Positions 51,195-59,786 of a stretch of DNA of 64,000 bases are shown in pieces (position 1 is the stretch's first letter; each line of letters opens with the position of its first letter). The DNA comes from Gaiella sp038230035 (GTDB lineage Bacteria; Actinomycetota; Thermoleophilia; Gaiellales; Gaiellaceae). A program made the translations under genes and the position numbers. The notes below the pieces were generated by a model, which worked only from the letters and a program-made list of their open reading frames with translations, ran no database searches and was not told the origin of the DNA. The stretch spans positions 16,101-80,100 of the forward strand of contig JBBRNX010000016.1 in the NCBI GenBank assembly GCA_038230035.1. The letters are read 5' to 3'.

Positions 51195-51970
51195 AGATCC
51201 TGTTCATCGGCGACGTCGTCGGGCGGCCCGGCCGGACGGCGATCGAGGAACGCCTGCCGGGCTTGCGCGAGGAGCTCGATGCCGACGTTTGCATCGTCAA
51301 CGCCGAGAACGTCGCCGACGGCGTCGGGATCACGCCCAAGCTCGCCGAGCGCTTGCTCGCGTGCGGCGCAGATGCGCTGACGCTCGGCAACCACACCTGG
51401 CGGCGTGGCGAGATCGGGCCGTACCTCGCGACCGCGACGCGGGTCGTCCGGCCGGCGAACTTCGCGACGAGCGCACCAGGGCGGGGCGTCACCGTGGTTC
51501 CAGCACGCGGTGGCGAGCTGGTCGGTGTGATCAACCTCCTCGGCTCGCTCTTCCTCGACCCGGCGCACAACATGTGGGAGCTCGTCGACGAGCTCGTGGA
51601 TCAAGTCAGGCGAGAGACAGCGGTGATCGTCGTCGACATCCACGCCGAGGCGACGAGCGAGAAGGTTGCCCTCGCGCACTGGCTCGACGGGCGCGCGACC
51701 GCCGTGCTCGGCACGCACACGCACGTGCAGACGTCCGACGCCCGCGTCCTGCCGGGTGGTACGGCGGCACTCACCGACGTCGGCATGACCGGGCCGCACG
51801 ACTCGGTGATCGGTGTCGAGGCGCGGCTCGCGATCCACCGCATGCGCACCGGCATGCCCGTGCGCTTCGAGACGGCGCAGGGCGGCGTCCGCATCGAGGG
51901 CGCGCTTGTCGAGTGCGACGCCGCGACCGGCCGCGCTAGCTCGATCGAGCTCGTCCGCGTACCGGCCTGA
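51191..51970 (+). CDS. TIGR00282-family metallophosphoesterase (YmdB-like)
   Basis: 259 residues from a GTG overlapping the preceding stop. KILFIGDVVGRPGRTAIEE, CIVNAENVADGVGIT, LTLGNHTWRR, VVDIHAEATSEKVALAHW and VLGTHTHVQTSDARVLPGG follow the family exactly, including the dinuclear metal ligands. Bacillus YmdB hydrolyses 2',3'-cyclic nucleotides and influences biofilm and motility choices. The gene normally sits near rny/recA; here it follows a wall protein. The end overlaps the convergent membrane gene by 35 bases. Confidence 0.9.
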   Translation: MKILFIGDVVGRPGRTAIEERLPGLREELDADVCIVNAENVADGVGITPKLAERLLACGADALTLGNHTWRRGEIGPYLATATRVVRPANFATSAPGRGVTVVPARGGELVGVINLLGSLFLDPAHNMWELVDELVDQVRRETAVIVVDIHAEATSEKVALAHWLDGRATAVLGTHTHVQTSDARVLPGGTAALTDVGMTGPHDSVIGVEARLAIHRMRTGMPVRFETAQGGVRIEGALVECDAATGRASSIELVRVPA

Positions 51971-53153
51971 CGAGGAGCGCGAGGAGCGCGAGCAGCGTCA
52001 CGTCGCGCAGAAGCACGAGCCACGAGGCAAGCGGATCGAACGTGCGCACGAGCGACCAGTAGCGACCCGGGAACCAGGCTCGGGTGAGCAGGCACGCGAG
52101 GACGAGTAGCGCGAGCGCGGGACACAGCCTGCGGCCGCCGACGAGCACGACGACGACCAGCAGCCAGATCAGGAACTGCGGTGAGAGCACCTTGCCGAGC
52201 GCGACGAACGCGACGAGCGATGCGGCCGACGCACGGACGAACGCCTCAGCCGTCGTCGCAGCGCTGCGCGCGTAGCGGGTCCAGATCCAGAGCAGCACCG
52301 CGATTTGCGCAATGCTCGTTGCGACGGAGGCGATGCCCGCGACCGTTCCCGTCAGGTTCTGCGAGCCGTGCGACGAGCTCCACGCGAGCGGCATCCCGAG
52401 CTGGTGGAGCGCGAGGAGGATCGCCGCGCCGACGCTCTCGATCTGCAGCGGGCGCCCGAACTGGCGCCAGAGGCTCCACGCCACACCGTCGGGCGCGATC
52501 AGCACGAACGGCAGGAACACTGCAGCCGCGACACCCGCGCAGATCGCGAGCACGACGAGCGCCTCGCGCCGACCGCGGCGTTTCCAGGTCCACATAACTG
52601 CCACCGGCACGAGTACGGCCGGAAAGAGCTTCACCGCGATCGCAGCGCCGAGCACGCCGCCGCCGAGCCGATCGCGGCCCGCGACGAAGGCAGCCAGCGC
52701 TGCCGCCACGAGCGCCGCCGGATACAGATCGAAGCGTGTGAGAACCAGCGGCCCGAGCAGGAGCGGTGCGGCCGCGACAACCGCGAGCCCTGCGGCGAGC
52801 TGACCTCTCGTTGCACCAAGGGAGCGAAGCGCAAAGAAGGCGAAGACGACGCACGCTGCGCCCAGAAGCGCCATCTCGAGACCGAACTCCCGGGCGTAGC
52901 CAACTGCTCCCCTCGAGACGAGCGACGGGAGCACGAACGCGGCGAGCGCACCGGGCGGGTACTCGGGCCGGAAGTCGCGATACGGGACGGAGCCGCGCTC
53001 GATCGCATCGCCGTAGCGCTGGTACACCGGGACATCCGAGATCTTGGCATGGCCGTTCCAGACCGACGGCGCCGCGACGCAGAGACCCGCGAAGAGCGCG
53101 AGCGCGACCGTGAGCAACGCGACCTCGTACAGCTCAGGCCGCTTCAACGTCAT
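51936..53153 (-). CDS. Polytopic membrane protein, GT87-like glycosyltransferase
   Basis: 405 residues, about ten helices. The first outer loop has DVPVYQRYGDAIERGSVPYRDFRPEYPPGAL, with the acidic and aromatic residues common to GT-C/GT87 mannosyltransferases. FDLYPAALVAAALAAF and GGGVLGAAIAVKLFPAVLVPVAV hold the conserved D and K-L-x-P of the family, and VLSPQFLIWLLVVVVL follows. It uses a polyprenyl-phosphate sugar donor by analogy. Last in the operon from 57088; overlaps the next gene upstream by 20 bases. Confidence 0.7.
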   Translation of the reverse strand: MTLKRPELYEVALLTVALALFAGLCVAAPSVWNGHAKISDVPVYQRYGDAIERGSVPYRDFRPEYPPGALAAFVLPSLVSRGAVGYAREFGLEMALLGAACVVFAFFALRSLGATRGQLAAGLAVVAAAPLLLGPLVLTRFDLYPAALVAAALAAFVAGRDRLGGGVLGAAIAVKLFPAVLVPVAVMWTWKRRGRREALVVLAICAGVAAAVFLPFVLIAPDGVAWSLWRQFGRPLQIESVGAAILLALHQLGMPLAWSSSHGSQNLTGTVAGIASVATSIAQIAVLLWIWTRYARSAATTAEAFVRASAASLVAFVALGKVLSPQFLIWLLVVVVLVGGRRLCPALALLVLACLLTRAWFPGRYWSLVRTFDPLASWLVLLRDVTLLALLALLVRPVRGRARSS

Positions 53154-54873
53154 CCTCGTTCGCGGGAAGGAAAAGCGCCAGCGCGACGAATGGCAGCACC
53201 CACGGGAGGTAGAAGTAGAACCAGTGCGTGAGCACGAGCTCGAACGCGAGCAGGACTGCGGCGGTCAGCGCGGCCAGCTCGAGCGGTCCCTTCCGACGCG
53301 GAACGAACGCAACGAGGATCGCGAACACAACCGCACCCGCCTCGAGGACGCGCTGGACGATATGGAGGTTCGGGATCCCGCGAGCGTGGTACTGCCCCCA
53401 GTCCCAGAGCGAGAACGGGGAGTTGCGGTTGACCTGCGTCGGGATCGTGCGGTGCCAGAACGTCTTGACGGCGACCCAGAGATCGGGCTCTAGAAGAAGG
53501 ATCGAGAACGCTGCGAGGGTGGCGATGCCAAACCCGGCCACGAAGCGCACCGCGCTGCGACGGTCGAGGCGCGGATACGTGAGCCAAAGCGGTGCGACGG
53601 CCAACGCCACGAACTTCGTCCAGCCCGAAAGCGCAACCGCCGCACCGCGTAACGCAGGCCGCTGGAGAACCAGGAACCCCCAGATCAGCAGCGCCGGCAT
53701 GATCGCGTCGTTCGTGTCCGACATCAGTGCGTAGGCAGTGAACGGATAGGCCGCCCAGGCTAGGAGCAAGGTCGCTGCGAGGCGTCGGTCGCCAAGCTTG
53801 AGGCCGACGAGAACGAGCCCGAAGGCGGCGAGCAGATCCCAGCCGATCGACGTTGCATGCGCTGACGGCAGCGCATCCCATTTCCCGGTCCACGGGAACG
53901 CAAGCACCGCGGGCACGTACGCGAGGTACGAGATCGGCCCGTAGGTGTCGCCTGACGGGTTCGCGGCTTCGCAGCGGCCGTTCGTCTGGATGCGTTCGCG
54001 AATCTCGCCGGACGAGTCTGCCGACCCGCACGCAGGACGGTCTTCCTCGACCGGCATGTGGCCATAAGGGGCCTGGCCGTGGACGATCCGCTCGGCGCCG
54101 ATCACGCCCGCGAAGCCGACGTCGATGACTCCGTGCGACGTCTGCACGTTGAGGCCGACACGGAATCCGAGCAGGAAGATCGCGAGCGCGGCAAGCAGCC
54201 AGACGGGTGGCAGCGCTCGGGTGGGTGGCCCCCGCCGACCGCGGAAGCCGATCCAGGCACAACGCGCGAGGAGGTAGACGAGCGGCGGGTACACCGCGGT
54301 CGCACTCGCGAACACGTGACCGCGCACGTGAAGCTCGAGCGACACGCAGAACGAGAGCAGCGCGACGAGATCGAGGTTCCCCAACGACCGCAGACGCCGA
54401 AGGTCGGCAAGACCGAGCAGAAAGACTGCGCAAAGCGAGTACCAGACCGCAGGCTTGTCGAGTATCGCGCCGCCGAATGTGTTGCGACCGCCACGGGCCA
54501 TCTGCCACGCAACCTGCGGGCCTGTGCGCACATCGAGCACCTGGCCGGTCGAGTCGACAATCGTCCCCTGTGCGATCTCCCCAACATGGCCCGACCAGAC
54601 GTGTGCCGTCCAGCGGCGAGTCTGTCGATCGAACGTCGCGTCGGTCGTAGGGTGACGGGGATAGCGCTCGAGCCAATGAGCGACCTTCGGCACGCGCAGG
54701 AGGTCTGCGACCGCCTGTTGCTTCGTCAGCTGCGGCTTCGCGACCGCGACGAAGGGTGTGTCGACGAGGCGCCCGTCGGCGTCGTAGACCGGCGCGGTTG
54801 GAGTCGTCGCGGCGTGTGCGGTCGCGGTCGCGACGAAGCAACCGACGGCCAGAACGACCGCTACGCGGCGCAT
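53134..54873 (-). CDS. Large membrane protein with extracytoplasmic PepSY-like N-domain and GT-C-like helices
   Basis: 579 residues from ATG 54873 (one-base overlap with gtrA stop). A signal-type helix RVAVVLAVGCFVATATA precedes a soluble domain (about 28-125) with LTKQQAVADLLRVPKVAHWLE and WTAHVWSGHVGEIAQGTIVD, similar to PepSY modules. Then about ten helices follow, with loops containing YGPISYLAYVPAVLAFPW and WTKFVALAVAPLWLTYP, as in membrane mannosyltransferases. The loop EEDRPACGSADSSGEIRER carries two Cys with CEAANPSGD. Function is inferred only as envelope glycosylation. The long upstream extension (to 55389) is out of family. Confidence 0.65.
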   Translation of the reverse strand: MRRVAVVLAVGCFVATATAHAATTPTAPVYDADGRLVDTPFVAVAKPQLTKQQAVADLLRVPKVAHWLERYPRHPTTDATFDRQTRRWTAHVWSGHVGEIAQGTIVDSTGQVLDVRTGPQVAWQMARGGRNTFGGAILDKPAVWYSLCAVFLLGLADLRRLRSLGNLDLVALLSFCVSLELHVRGHVFASATAVYPPLVYLLARCAWIGFRGRRGPPTRALPPVWLLAALAIFLLGFRVGLNVQTSHGVIDVGFAGVIGAERIVHGQAPYGHMPVEEDRPACGSADSSGEIRERIQTNGRCEAANPSGDTYGPISYLAYVPAVLAFPWTGKWDALPSAHATSIGWDLLAAFGLVLVGLKLGDRRLAATLLLAWAAYPFTAYALMSDTNDAIMPALLIWGFLVLQRPALRGAAVALSGWTKFVALAVAPLWLTYPRLDRRSAVRFVAGFGIATLAAFSILLLEPDLWVAVKTFWHRTIPTQVNRNSPFSLWDWGQYHARGIPNLHIVQRVLEAGAVVFAILVAFVPRRKGPLELAALTAAVLLAFELVLTHWFYFYLPWVLPFVALALFLPANEDDVEAA

Positions 54874-55337
54874 CAGCGCCGCCCGAAGCTCCACAGCTTG
54901 TTGCCGAGGAAGTTGAGCGGCATCACGAGCACGATCGCGATCGCCTGCGCGGGCAGCTTGCCGAGCCCGGCATGAACGAGGCCGTAGAGAATGGCGACGT
55001 TCGCACCGAGGGTCACAAGCGAGACGACGAGAAAGCGAAGGCCCTGGTAGGCCATGTGTCCGCGCTGGTGGCGAAAGGTCCACACCCGGTTCCACGCGTA
55101 GTTGTTGGTCACCGCTACGACGAATGAGCCCATCGCCGCCGGGATGTAGTGCACCCCTCCTCGCCGGAGGAGAACGTAGACGCCGAGGTTGACGAGATAG
55201 CCAGTCGCGCCGACAACCCCGAACTTCGCCAACTGCTCCCAGTTGTGACGCTGTCGCAAGGCGTCCGTGACGCGTTCCCGCGTCCAGGCTTCCGTCTCGG
55301 CGGTCGGACCCTCCATCGCCCGAGGACCGTAGCTCAA
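54873..55337 (-). CDS. GtrA family membrane protein
   Basis: 154 residues from TTG 55337 overlapping the stop of the phosphodiesterase (TTGA); ATG 55316 is an alternative. Four helices with GtrA signatures: FGVVGATGYLVNLGVYVLL, YAWNRVWTFRHQRGHMAYQGLRFL and PLNFLGNKLWSFGRR at the end. GtrA proteins flip or hold polyprenyl-phosphate sugars for surface decoration, matching the glycosyltransferase genes on both sides. Confidence 0.9.
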   Translation of the reverse strand: MSYGPRAMEGPTAETEAWTRERVTDALRQRHNWEQLAKFGVVGATGYLVNLGVYVLLRRGGVHYIPAAMGSFVVAVTNNYAWNRVWTFRHQRGHMAYQGLRFLVVSLVTLGANVAILYGLVHAGLGKLPAQAIAIVLVMPLNFLGNKLWSFGRR

Positions 55338-56665
55338 GCTGCGTACGCCGGCCGCGCGACGCCGAAATGGTCGAGGACGAGCGGCGCAACGTCGGTGATG
55401 CTGGCCGCGTTACCTTCGACGCCGACCGTCAGTAGTGGCACGAACGAATCTCCTGCGTCCAGCGAGCCATGCGAGCCACCACCGAGGTGGTCGCCGCCGC
55501 CGAGGTCGGCGAACTCGAAACCGAACGAGGGCGAAAGGAGGAGTTCGCCGGCATTCGGGTTTGCGAGCGCGCCCCAGACGCGGCGGAGCGCATTTGGCTG
55601 GTCGAGGATCGAGGCGTCGCCAGAGAGCTGCCAGCCGTCCGCGTCGGGCGCGAACCGCAGCTCTTCGCCGTCTCTACGCGCAACTACCTGGTCGCTTTCA
55701 CGCCAGAGCGCAACCTCGACCGCTGCGTCTCCGTCGAGCCTCCGCGCGAGCGTCGCTGCATCGAGCTTGCACCCCGGTAGGCGATAGACCATCGCGGCGC
55801 GGTTCGACGCCGCGACGAGCGTCCCCTCGACCCCGGCGAACCGTTCCTCCAGCGTCGCCACCGACGTCACAAGCGTCTGACCGTGATCGGCCATGACGAC
55901 GAGCGCGTACCGGTCGAGCAGCTCGTCCAAGCCGCCCGCCGAGTCCGCAAGCGCGGCCAGCGCGTCGTCGCAGCGCTCGAGCACGTCGAACGCCGCGTCA
56001 GGTCCTTGCTCGTGCGATGCGTAGTCGTAGTCCGAGAGGTAGTAGAGGAGGAAGTCGAAGCCGTCGCGTGTCACGAGCCAGCGCCCGACGGCGGCCGCAT
56101 AGGCGTCGATCGAGCCGGCGGGGCGATTGCGGAACGAGAGCGGCGCGCCTGTCTCGTCGGACTGGAAGAGGTTGTAGAAGAAGAACCGCTCCGGTCCCCG
56201 GGCCGGCCCGAGCAGCGGCAGCGACGAGCGGTGCTCGACCCGACCGCGATAGGCAGTGAAGTTGACGGCAGCGGTCACGAGGCCGGCGTCCTCGAGCGCC
56301 TCGAACATCGTCACCGCCTCGCTGCCGAGATGCTCGGCGTTCATGTTCAAGAGTGTGTCGCGCAACGTCTGGCCGATTCCCGCCGCACGCACCGCATGAA
56401 ACGACGAGCCGTACTCGACGAGCCGCTCCTCACTGCGCCGGTACCAGACGAGATGCGGAATCTCGTGCACGTCCGGGTAGGCGCCGGTCGCGATCGAGGA
56501 GAGGCAGACAGGGGTCAGAGACGGGAACACCGACACGGCCTGCCTGTAGCGACCAAGCTCCATCAGCCGGGCGAGCGTCGGCGCCGAGCCACGCTCGACA
56601 GCGGCCTCCAGCATCGCCGGCGTCAGCCCATCGATGATGGTCAGGATCAGCTTCTTGCGAGCCAC
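55334..56665 (-). CDS. Alkaline-phosphatase-superfamily phosphodiesterase (type I nucleotide pyrophosphatase-like)
   Basis: 443 residues. LILTIIDGLTPAMLEAA holds the first metal Asp. SVFPSLTPVCLSSIATGAYPDVHEIPHLVWY contains the Thr/Ser nucleophile region and the typical PxxT-C segment. DFLLYYLSDYDYASHEQGPDA and LVVMADHGQTL provide the Asp, His and DHG metal ligands, and GDHLGGGSHGSLDAGDSFVPLL the last His. The family splits phosphodiester bonds in nucleotides or lipid head groups. It has no clear export signal. First strong enzyme of the 57088-51936 operon. Confidence 0.82.
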   Translation of the reverse strand: MARKKLILTIIDGLTPAMLEAAVERGSAPTLARLMELGRYRQAVSVFPSLTPVCLSSIATGAYPDVHEIPHLVWYRRSEERLVEYGSSFHAVRAAGIGQTLRDTLLNMNAEHLGSEAVTMFEALEDAGLVTAAVNFTAYRGRVEHRSSLPLLGPARGPERFFFYNLFQSDETGAPLSFRNRPAGSIDAYAAAVGRWLVTRDGFDFLLYYLSDYDYASHEQGPDAAFDVLERCDDALAALADSAGGLDELLDRYALVVMADHGQTLVTSVATLEERFAGVEGTLVAASNRAAMVYRLPGCKLDAATLARRLDGDAAVEVALWRESDQVVARRDGEELRFAPDADGWQLSGDASILDQPNALRRVWGALANPNAGELLLSPSFGFEFADLGGGDHLGGGSHGSLDAGDSFVPLLTVGVEGNAASITDVAPLVLDHFGVARPAYAA

Positions 56666-56671
56666 CGCCTG

Positions 56672-57088
56672 CTACTTCGCCAGCGTGCGCAAGCCGGCGT
56701 AGCGCTCGGGGTAACGGCGACGAAGCCGAGCGGCGACGCTAGGTACTGCGACGGCCGTGATGTAGCCGATCAAGGGAATCAGCGCGAGCAGCGCCACGAC
56801 GATCCCTGCCGCTGCGACGAGGAAGGCGATCCCGCCTTTCGTCCCGCCACGCCGCAGTGCGCCGACGACGACCTGAGCGGCGCCGATCGCACCGAGTGGC
56901 CCGCCGACCACCCCGGCGACGACCTCAGCCGTATCCCCGACGACGAAGCCCGCAAGCGCCCCGGTTATCGCACCTCCGACCGCGGCGACGATGATCCCCG
57001 GCACTCCGCGCGCAAGCAGCCCGGCTGCGAGAACGCCGGCGCCGACCCCGACACCGAGCGCAAGCCCGATCGTGTACCAAGCACCCAT
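56672..57088 (-). CDS. Gly/Ala/Val-rich multi-helix membrane protein, unknown
   Basis: 138 residues from ATG 57088; TACACT (57097-57102) eight bases before it supports this start over the GTG at 57130. Helices: YTIGLALGVGVGAGVLAAGLLA, GIIVAAVGGAITGALAGFVVG, VVAGVVGGPLGAIGAAQVVVG and IAFLVAAAGIVVALLALIPLIGY. Small-residue packing of this kind is typical of bacterial membrane proteins of no known function. It is six bases upstream of the phosphodiesterase gene and leads that operon. Confidence 0.6.
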   Translation of the reverse strand: MGAWYTIGLALGVGVGAGVLAAGLLARGVPGIIVAAVGGAITGALAGFVVGDTAEVVAGVVGGPLGAIGAAQVVVGALRRGGTKGGIAFLVAAAGIVVALLALIPLIGYITAVAVPSVAARLRRRYPERYAGLRTLAK

Positions 57089-57161
57089 CGGCTCGGAGTG
57101 TAGGCGCCCGGCAGGTGTCAGCTCGGCCACGGGTGGTTACCGTTGTCGTAGACGTGTCGAG

Positions 57162-58277
57162 CTAGCCCGCTTCGAGGCGCCGGATGACGTCAAGGCAGAA
57201 GGCGGCGGCTCGCGCGCCGTCGACGACGCGGTGGTCGAAGGTGACCGAGATGTTTCCCATCTCCCGTACGACGATCTCGCCGTCGCGCACGGCCGGGCGA
57301 GGCGCGATCCGGTGCAGACCGAGGATTCCGACCTCCGGATGATTGACGAGCGGTGTCACAACCAGCCCGCCGAGCTTTCCCGCGCTCGTCACGGTGAAGG
57401 TGGAGCCGCGCACCTCGTCTGGCCTGAGGCTCCCCGCGCGAGCCGACTCGGCTAGGCGTGCAATCTCCGTCAGGAGCTCCTCCGCTGTGGCCGAATCGCA
57501 GCCACGAACGACGGGGACGACCAGTCCCATGGCGGTCTGGACCGCGAGGCCGAGGTCGTAGCGGTCGAGGTACACGATCTCGTCGCCCTCGAGCCGCGCG
57601 TTCAACTCGGGAAACTCGGCGAGCGCAGCCGCCGTCGCCTTCAGCGTCCGCGGCACGAGCATCGCGTGGTCGATCCCGGTGAAGTCGCATTCCTCGATGA
57701 ACGTGACAGCCGGAATCTCGCGGTGTGACGTTGTGAGGTGCTCCACGATCAGGCGGCGAATCCCGCGCACCGGCTCGCGGCGGCCCTCGCGCAGAGGTTG
57801 TGTCGCGGTCGCGGCCCTGACATCGTCTTCCGTCACGCGACCTTCGGGGCCTGAGCCCGCAACCGCGGAGAGGTCGACGCCGAGCTCCTGCGCCAACTGG
57901 CGCACGACGGGCGTCGCGCGCACCGCCGCAACCGGTTCCGTTGGGACGACGGACAGCTCGGTCTCCGAGAGCTCCGAGGGCTCCGGCTCGTCAGGCGTGG
58001 GGCCAGACTCGCCGGCAACCGACCGCAGAAGCTGCTCACCCTCGTCCCCGATCACGACGAGGACGGCGCCGACCGGCGCAACCTGACCCTCGGCCACGAG
58101 AATGCGCAGAACGGTGCCGGCGGCCGGGGAGGGAATCTCGACCGTCGCCTTGTCGGTCTGGATCTCGACGAGCGGATCGTGCTCCCCGATCACGTCACCT
58201 TCGGCGACGAGCCAGCGCGCAACCTCGCCTTCGGTCAGTCCCTCACCGAGGTCGGGCAGCTTGAACTCGTAAGCCAT
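57162..58277 (-). CDS. 2-oxo acid dehydrogenase E2 (dihydrolipoamide acyltransferase)
   Basis: 371 residues. One lipoyl domain with VEIQTDKATVEIPSP, lipoylated Lys at 43. A peripheral-subunit-binding domain at about 119-157 (VRQLAQELGVDLSAVAGSG then EGRVTEDDV) docks E1/E3. The catalytic domain ends with FDHRVVDGARAAAF, the HxxxDG acyltransferase motif. Pyruvate, 2-oxoglutarate and branched-chain types cannot be separated reliably. No E1 or E3 gene is adjacent, so the rest of the complex must be elsewhere. TAGGCT (58284-58289) is six bases before the ATG. Confidence 0.9.
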   Translation of the reverse strand: MAYEFKLPDLGEGLTEGEVARWLVAEGDVIGEHDPLVEIQTDKATVEIPSPAAGTVLRILVAEGQVAPVGAVLVVIGDEGEQLLRSVAGESGPTPDEPEPSELSETELSVVPTEPVAAVRATPVVRQLAQELGVDLSAVAGSGPEGRVTEDDVRAATATQPLREGRREPVRGIRRLIVEHLTTSHREIPAVTFIEECDFTGIDHAMLVPRTLKATAAALAEFPELNARLEGDEIVYLDRYDLGLAVQTAMGLVVPVVRGCDSATAEELLTEIARLAESARAGSLRPDEVRGSTFTVTSAGKLGGLVVTPLVNHPEVGILGLHRIAPRPAVRDGEIVVREMGNISVTFDHRVVDGARAAAFCLDVIRRLEAG

Positions 58278-58283
58278 CGCGAG

Positions 58284-58289
58284 AGCCTA
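58284..58289 (-). promoter_or_regulatory. -10 box TAGGCT of the E2 gene
   Basis: Minus-strand TAGGCT ends six bases before ATG 58277 and overlaps the stop of the upstream DUF1326 gene, giving E2 a leaderless promoter of its own. Confidence 0.45.
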
Positions 58290-58913
58290 GGCGTCCGAGC
58301 GGTACTCGAAGTCCGTCACGAACGCGCACCGGTCGCTCAGCTCCCACTCGAACGGGCCGTCGTCCACGACGAACGTGTCCGTGTAGAGCTCAGTGCCCGG
58401 GTGGTGGTGACCGGGGATGACGCACGAGACGACCTCCGAGGTCTCGACCGGTCGGGACGCTCGGAGCTCCACGGTTCCACCGATCCTCAGCTCGTGCTCG
58501 GCGCCGTCGTGGTCGATCTCGATGCGGCTCGCCTTCACGTCGAGCAACTCGCTCGGCTTGCGCAACCAGGGCAGACCGAGCACCGACTCGCCACCCAGCT
58601 GGCCGGTGAGGAGGTCTGCGAGCGCCGCCTGCTGCAGCTCGTCGCCGCGCTCGTCGATGTGGACGTTGAACCGCCAGGGTGAGCCGGGCTCGTCGTCGTC
58701 GTAGCGGATGACGAGTGCTGCATTCAGCCCGGCGAGCGGCACGGCTCCGACAAACCCGTCGTCGATGCGCCAGGACAGAACGCCGAAGCATTCGCCGTAG
58801 GTCGAGCGGCCGCCGGGTCTCCCGCCGACCATCCGGCAGGGGCAGATCGCGTCGCAGTTACACGACTCGAAGTACGCTCCCGCGATCCGCCACGAAGGGG
58901 TCGGGTCACTCAT
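58287..58913 (-). CDS. DUF1326 domain protein
   Basis: 208 residues. The N-terminal WRIAGAYFESCNCDAICPCRMVGGRP with the CNCDxxCPC Cys cluster is the hallmark of DUF1326. The rest follows the family layout: LVIRYDDDEPGSPWRFNVHIDERGDELQ, and SCVIPGHHHPGTELYTDTF near the C-terminus. The Cys cluster could bind metal or form disulfides; no activity is known. It sits upstream of E2 on the same strand with a nine-base overlap of its stop and the E2 promoter. Confidence 0.85.
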   Translation of the reverse strand: MSDPTPSWRIAGAYFESCNCDAICPCRMVGGRPGGRSTYGECFGVLSWRIDDGFVGAVPLAGLNAALVIRYDDDEPGSPWRFNVHIDERGDELQQAALADLLTGQLGGESVLGLPWLRKPSELLDVKASRIEIDHDGAEHELRIGGTVELRASRPVETSEVVSCVIPGHHHPGTELYTDTFVVDDGPFEWELSDRCAFVTDFEYRSDA

Positions 58914-58958
58914 CGCCGGAATCGTCGCACGCCTGGCCGAGAAAGACGAAAGGCCGGC

Positions 58959-59786
58959 TTACGGTCCCGGCAGCGCGCCACGCACGATCGGCCCGCCGAG
59001 GCCGAGCTGCCGGGCCAGCCATACGAGCTGATCGTGGAACGCGCGCGGGTTGAGCAGATGGCCGGTGTCGTACCAGCGAACTTCCTTCGGCTTCGGCGCG
59101 GCGGCGATGAGAGCCACGAGCTGTGCGCGCGGCACGACCTCGTCCTGTCGTCCCACCTGGAAGAGGAACCGTGCGCGAGACTTCCGGATCTCGCTCAGCT
59201 CGTCGAGCGTCCCATCCGAGGCACCTCGACCACTCATCAGGTCGAAAGCTCGGATACGCGACTCCTCGCCGGCGACGACGGCGCCGACCCGCGCGCCCTG
59301 GCTGAAGCCGACAAACGCGATCCGCTGCGGATCGACGTCTCGGCGCGACAGGAGAAGGTCGACTGCACGCCGCAGATCGATGACGTCCTGCACAAGCGCG
59401 GCGTTTTGCCTGGCAGTGGACGCGCGCTCGAGACTTCGGTTACGCGCGAATGGATCGTCCACGGTGAGCCCGATGGCGCCGCGAGCCGCGAGCCATGTTG
59501 CATCGACAACGAGGTCGTAGCGGCTGCCGCCCGACCCGTGCGCGTAGATAACCGCCGGAAACGGCCGTTTGCCGGGCGGCAGAACGAGGAACGCAGTGAC
59601 ACGACCGCCCTTGGGACTCGCGTACGAGACGTCGTGGACGGCAATCGGATAGTGGTGATTGACCCGGCCCTTGTCGACGAACCGCAACGGAGCCGTACGG
59701 TCGTAGGCGAACGGCGAGGATGTCGCTCCCGCCGACGCGGCGAGCGCCAGGGTCAAACCAAGACCGAGAGCGCTTCGCGGTCGCAT
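58959..59786 (-). CDS. Secreted alpha/beta hydrolase (dienelactone-hydrolase-like)
   Basis: 275 residues from ATG 59786. A signal peptide SALGLGLTLALAASAGATS is followed by an alpha/beta hydrolase fold. The oxyanion region is VIYAHGSGGSR, the nucleophile elbow IAFVGFSQGARVGAV (GFSQG), the acid FLFQVGRQDEVVP, and the base His VRWYDTGHLLNP. The substrate is likely an ester or carbohydrate-linked ester outside the cell. It overlaps the end of the lipid kinase gene by 34 bases and so is read with it. Confidence 0.8.
   Translation of the reverse strand: MRPRSALGLGLTLALAASAGATSSPFAYDRTAPLRFVDKGRVNHHYPIAVHDVSYASPKGGRVTAFLVLPPGKRPFPAVIYAHGSGGSRYDLVVDATWLAARGAIGLTVDDPFARNRSLERASTARQNAALVQDVIDLRRAVDLLLSRRDVDPQRIAFVGFSQGARVGAVVAGEESRIRAFDLMSGRGASDGTLDELSEIRKSRARFLFQVGRQDEVVPRAQLVALIAAAPKPKEVRWYDTGHLLNPRAFHDQLVWLARQLGLGGPIVRGALPGP

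Noticed and set aside
53134..55389. 751-residue version of the membrane glycosyltransferase-like protein
   Set aside because: The first 170 residues are gtrA read in another frame; ATG 54873 with a signal peptide and one-base overlap is the natural start.
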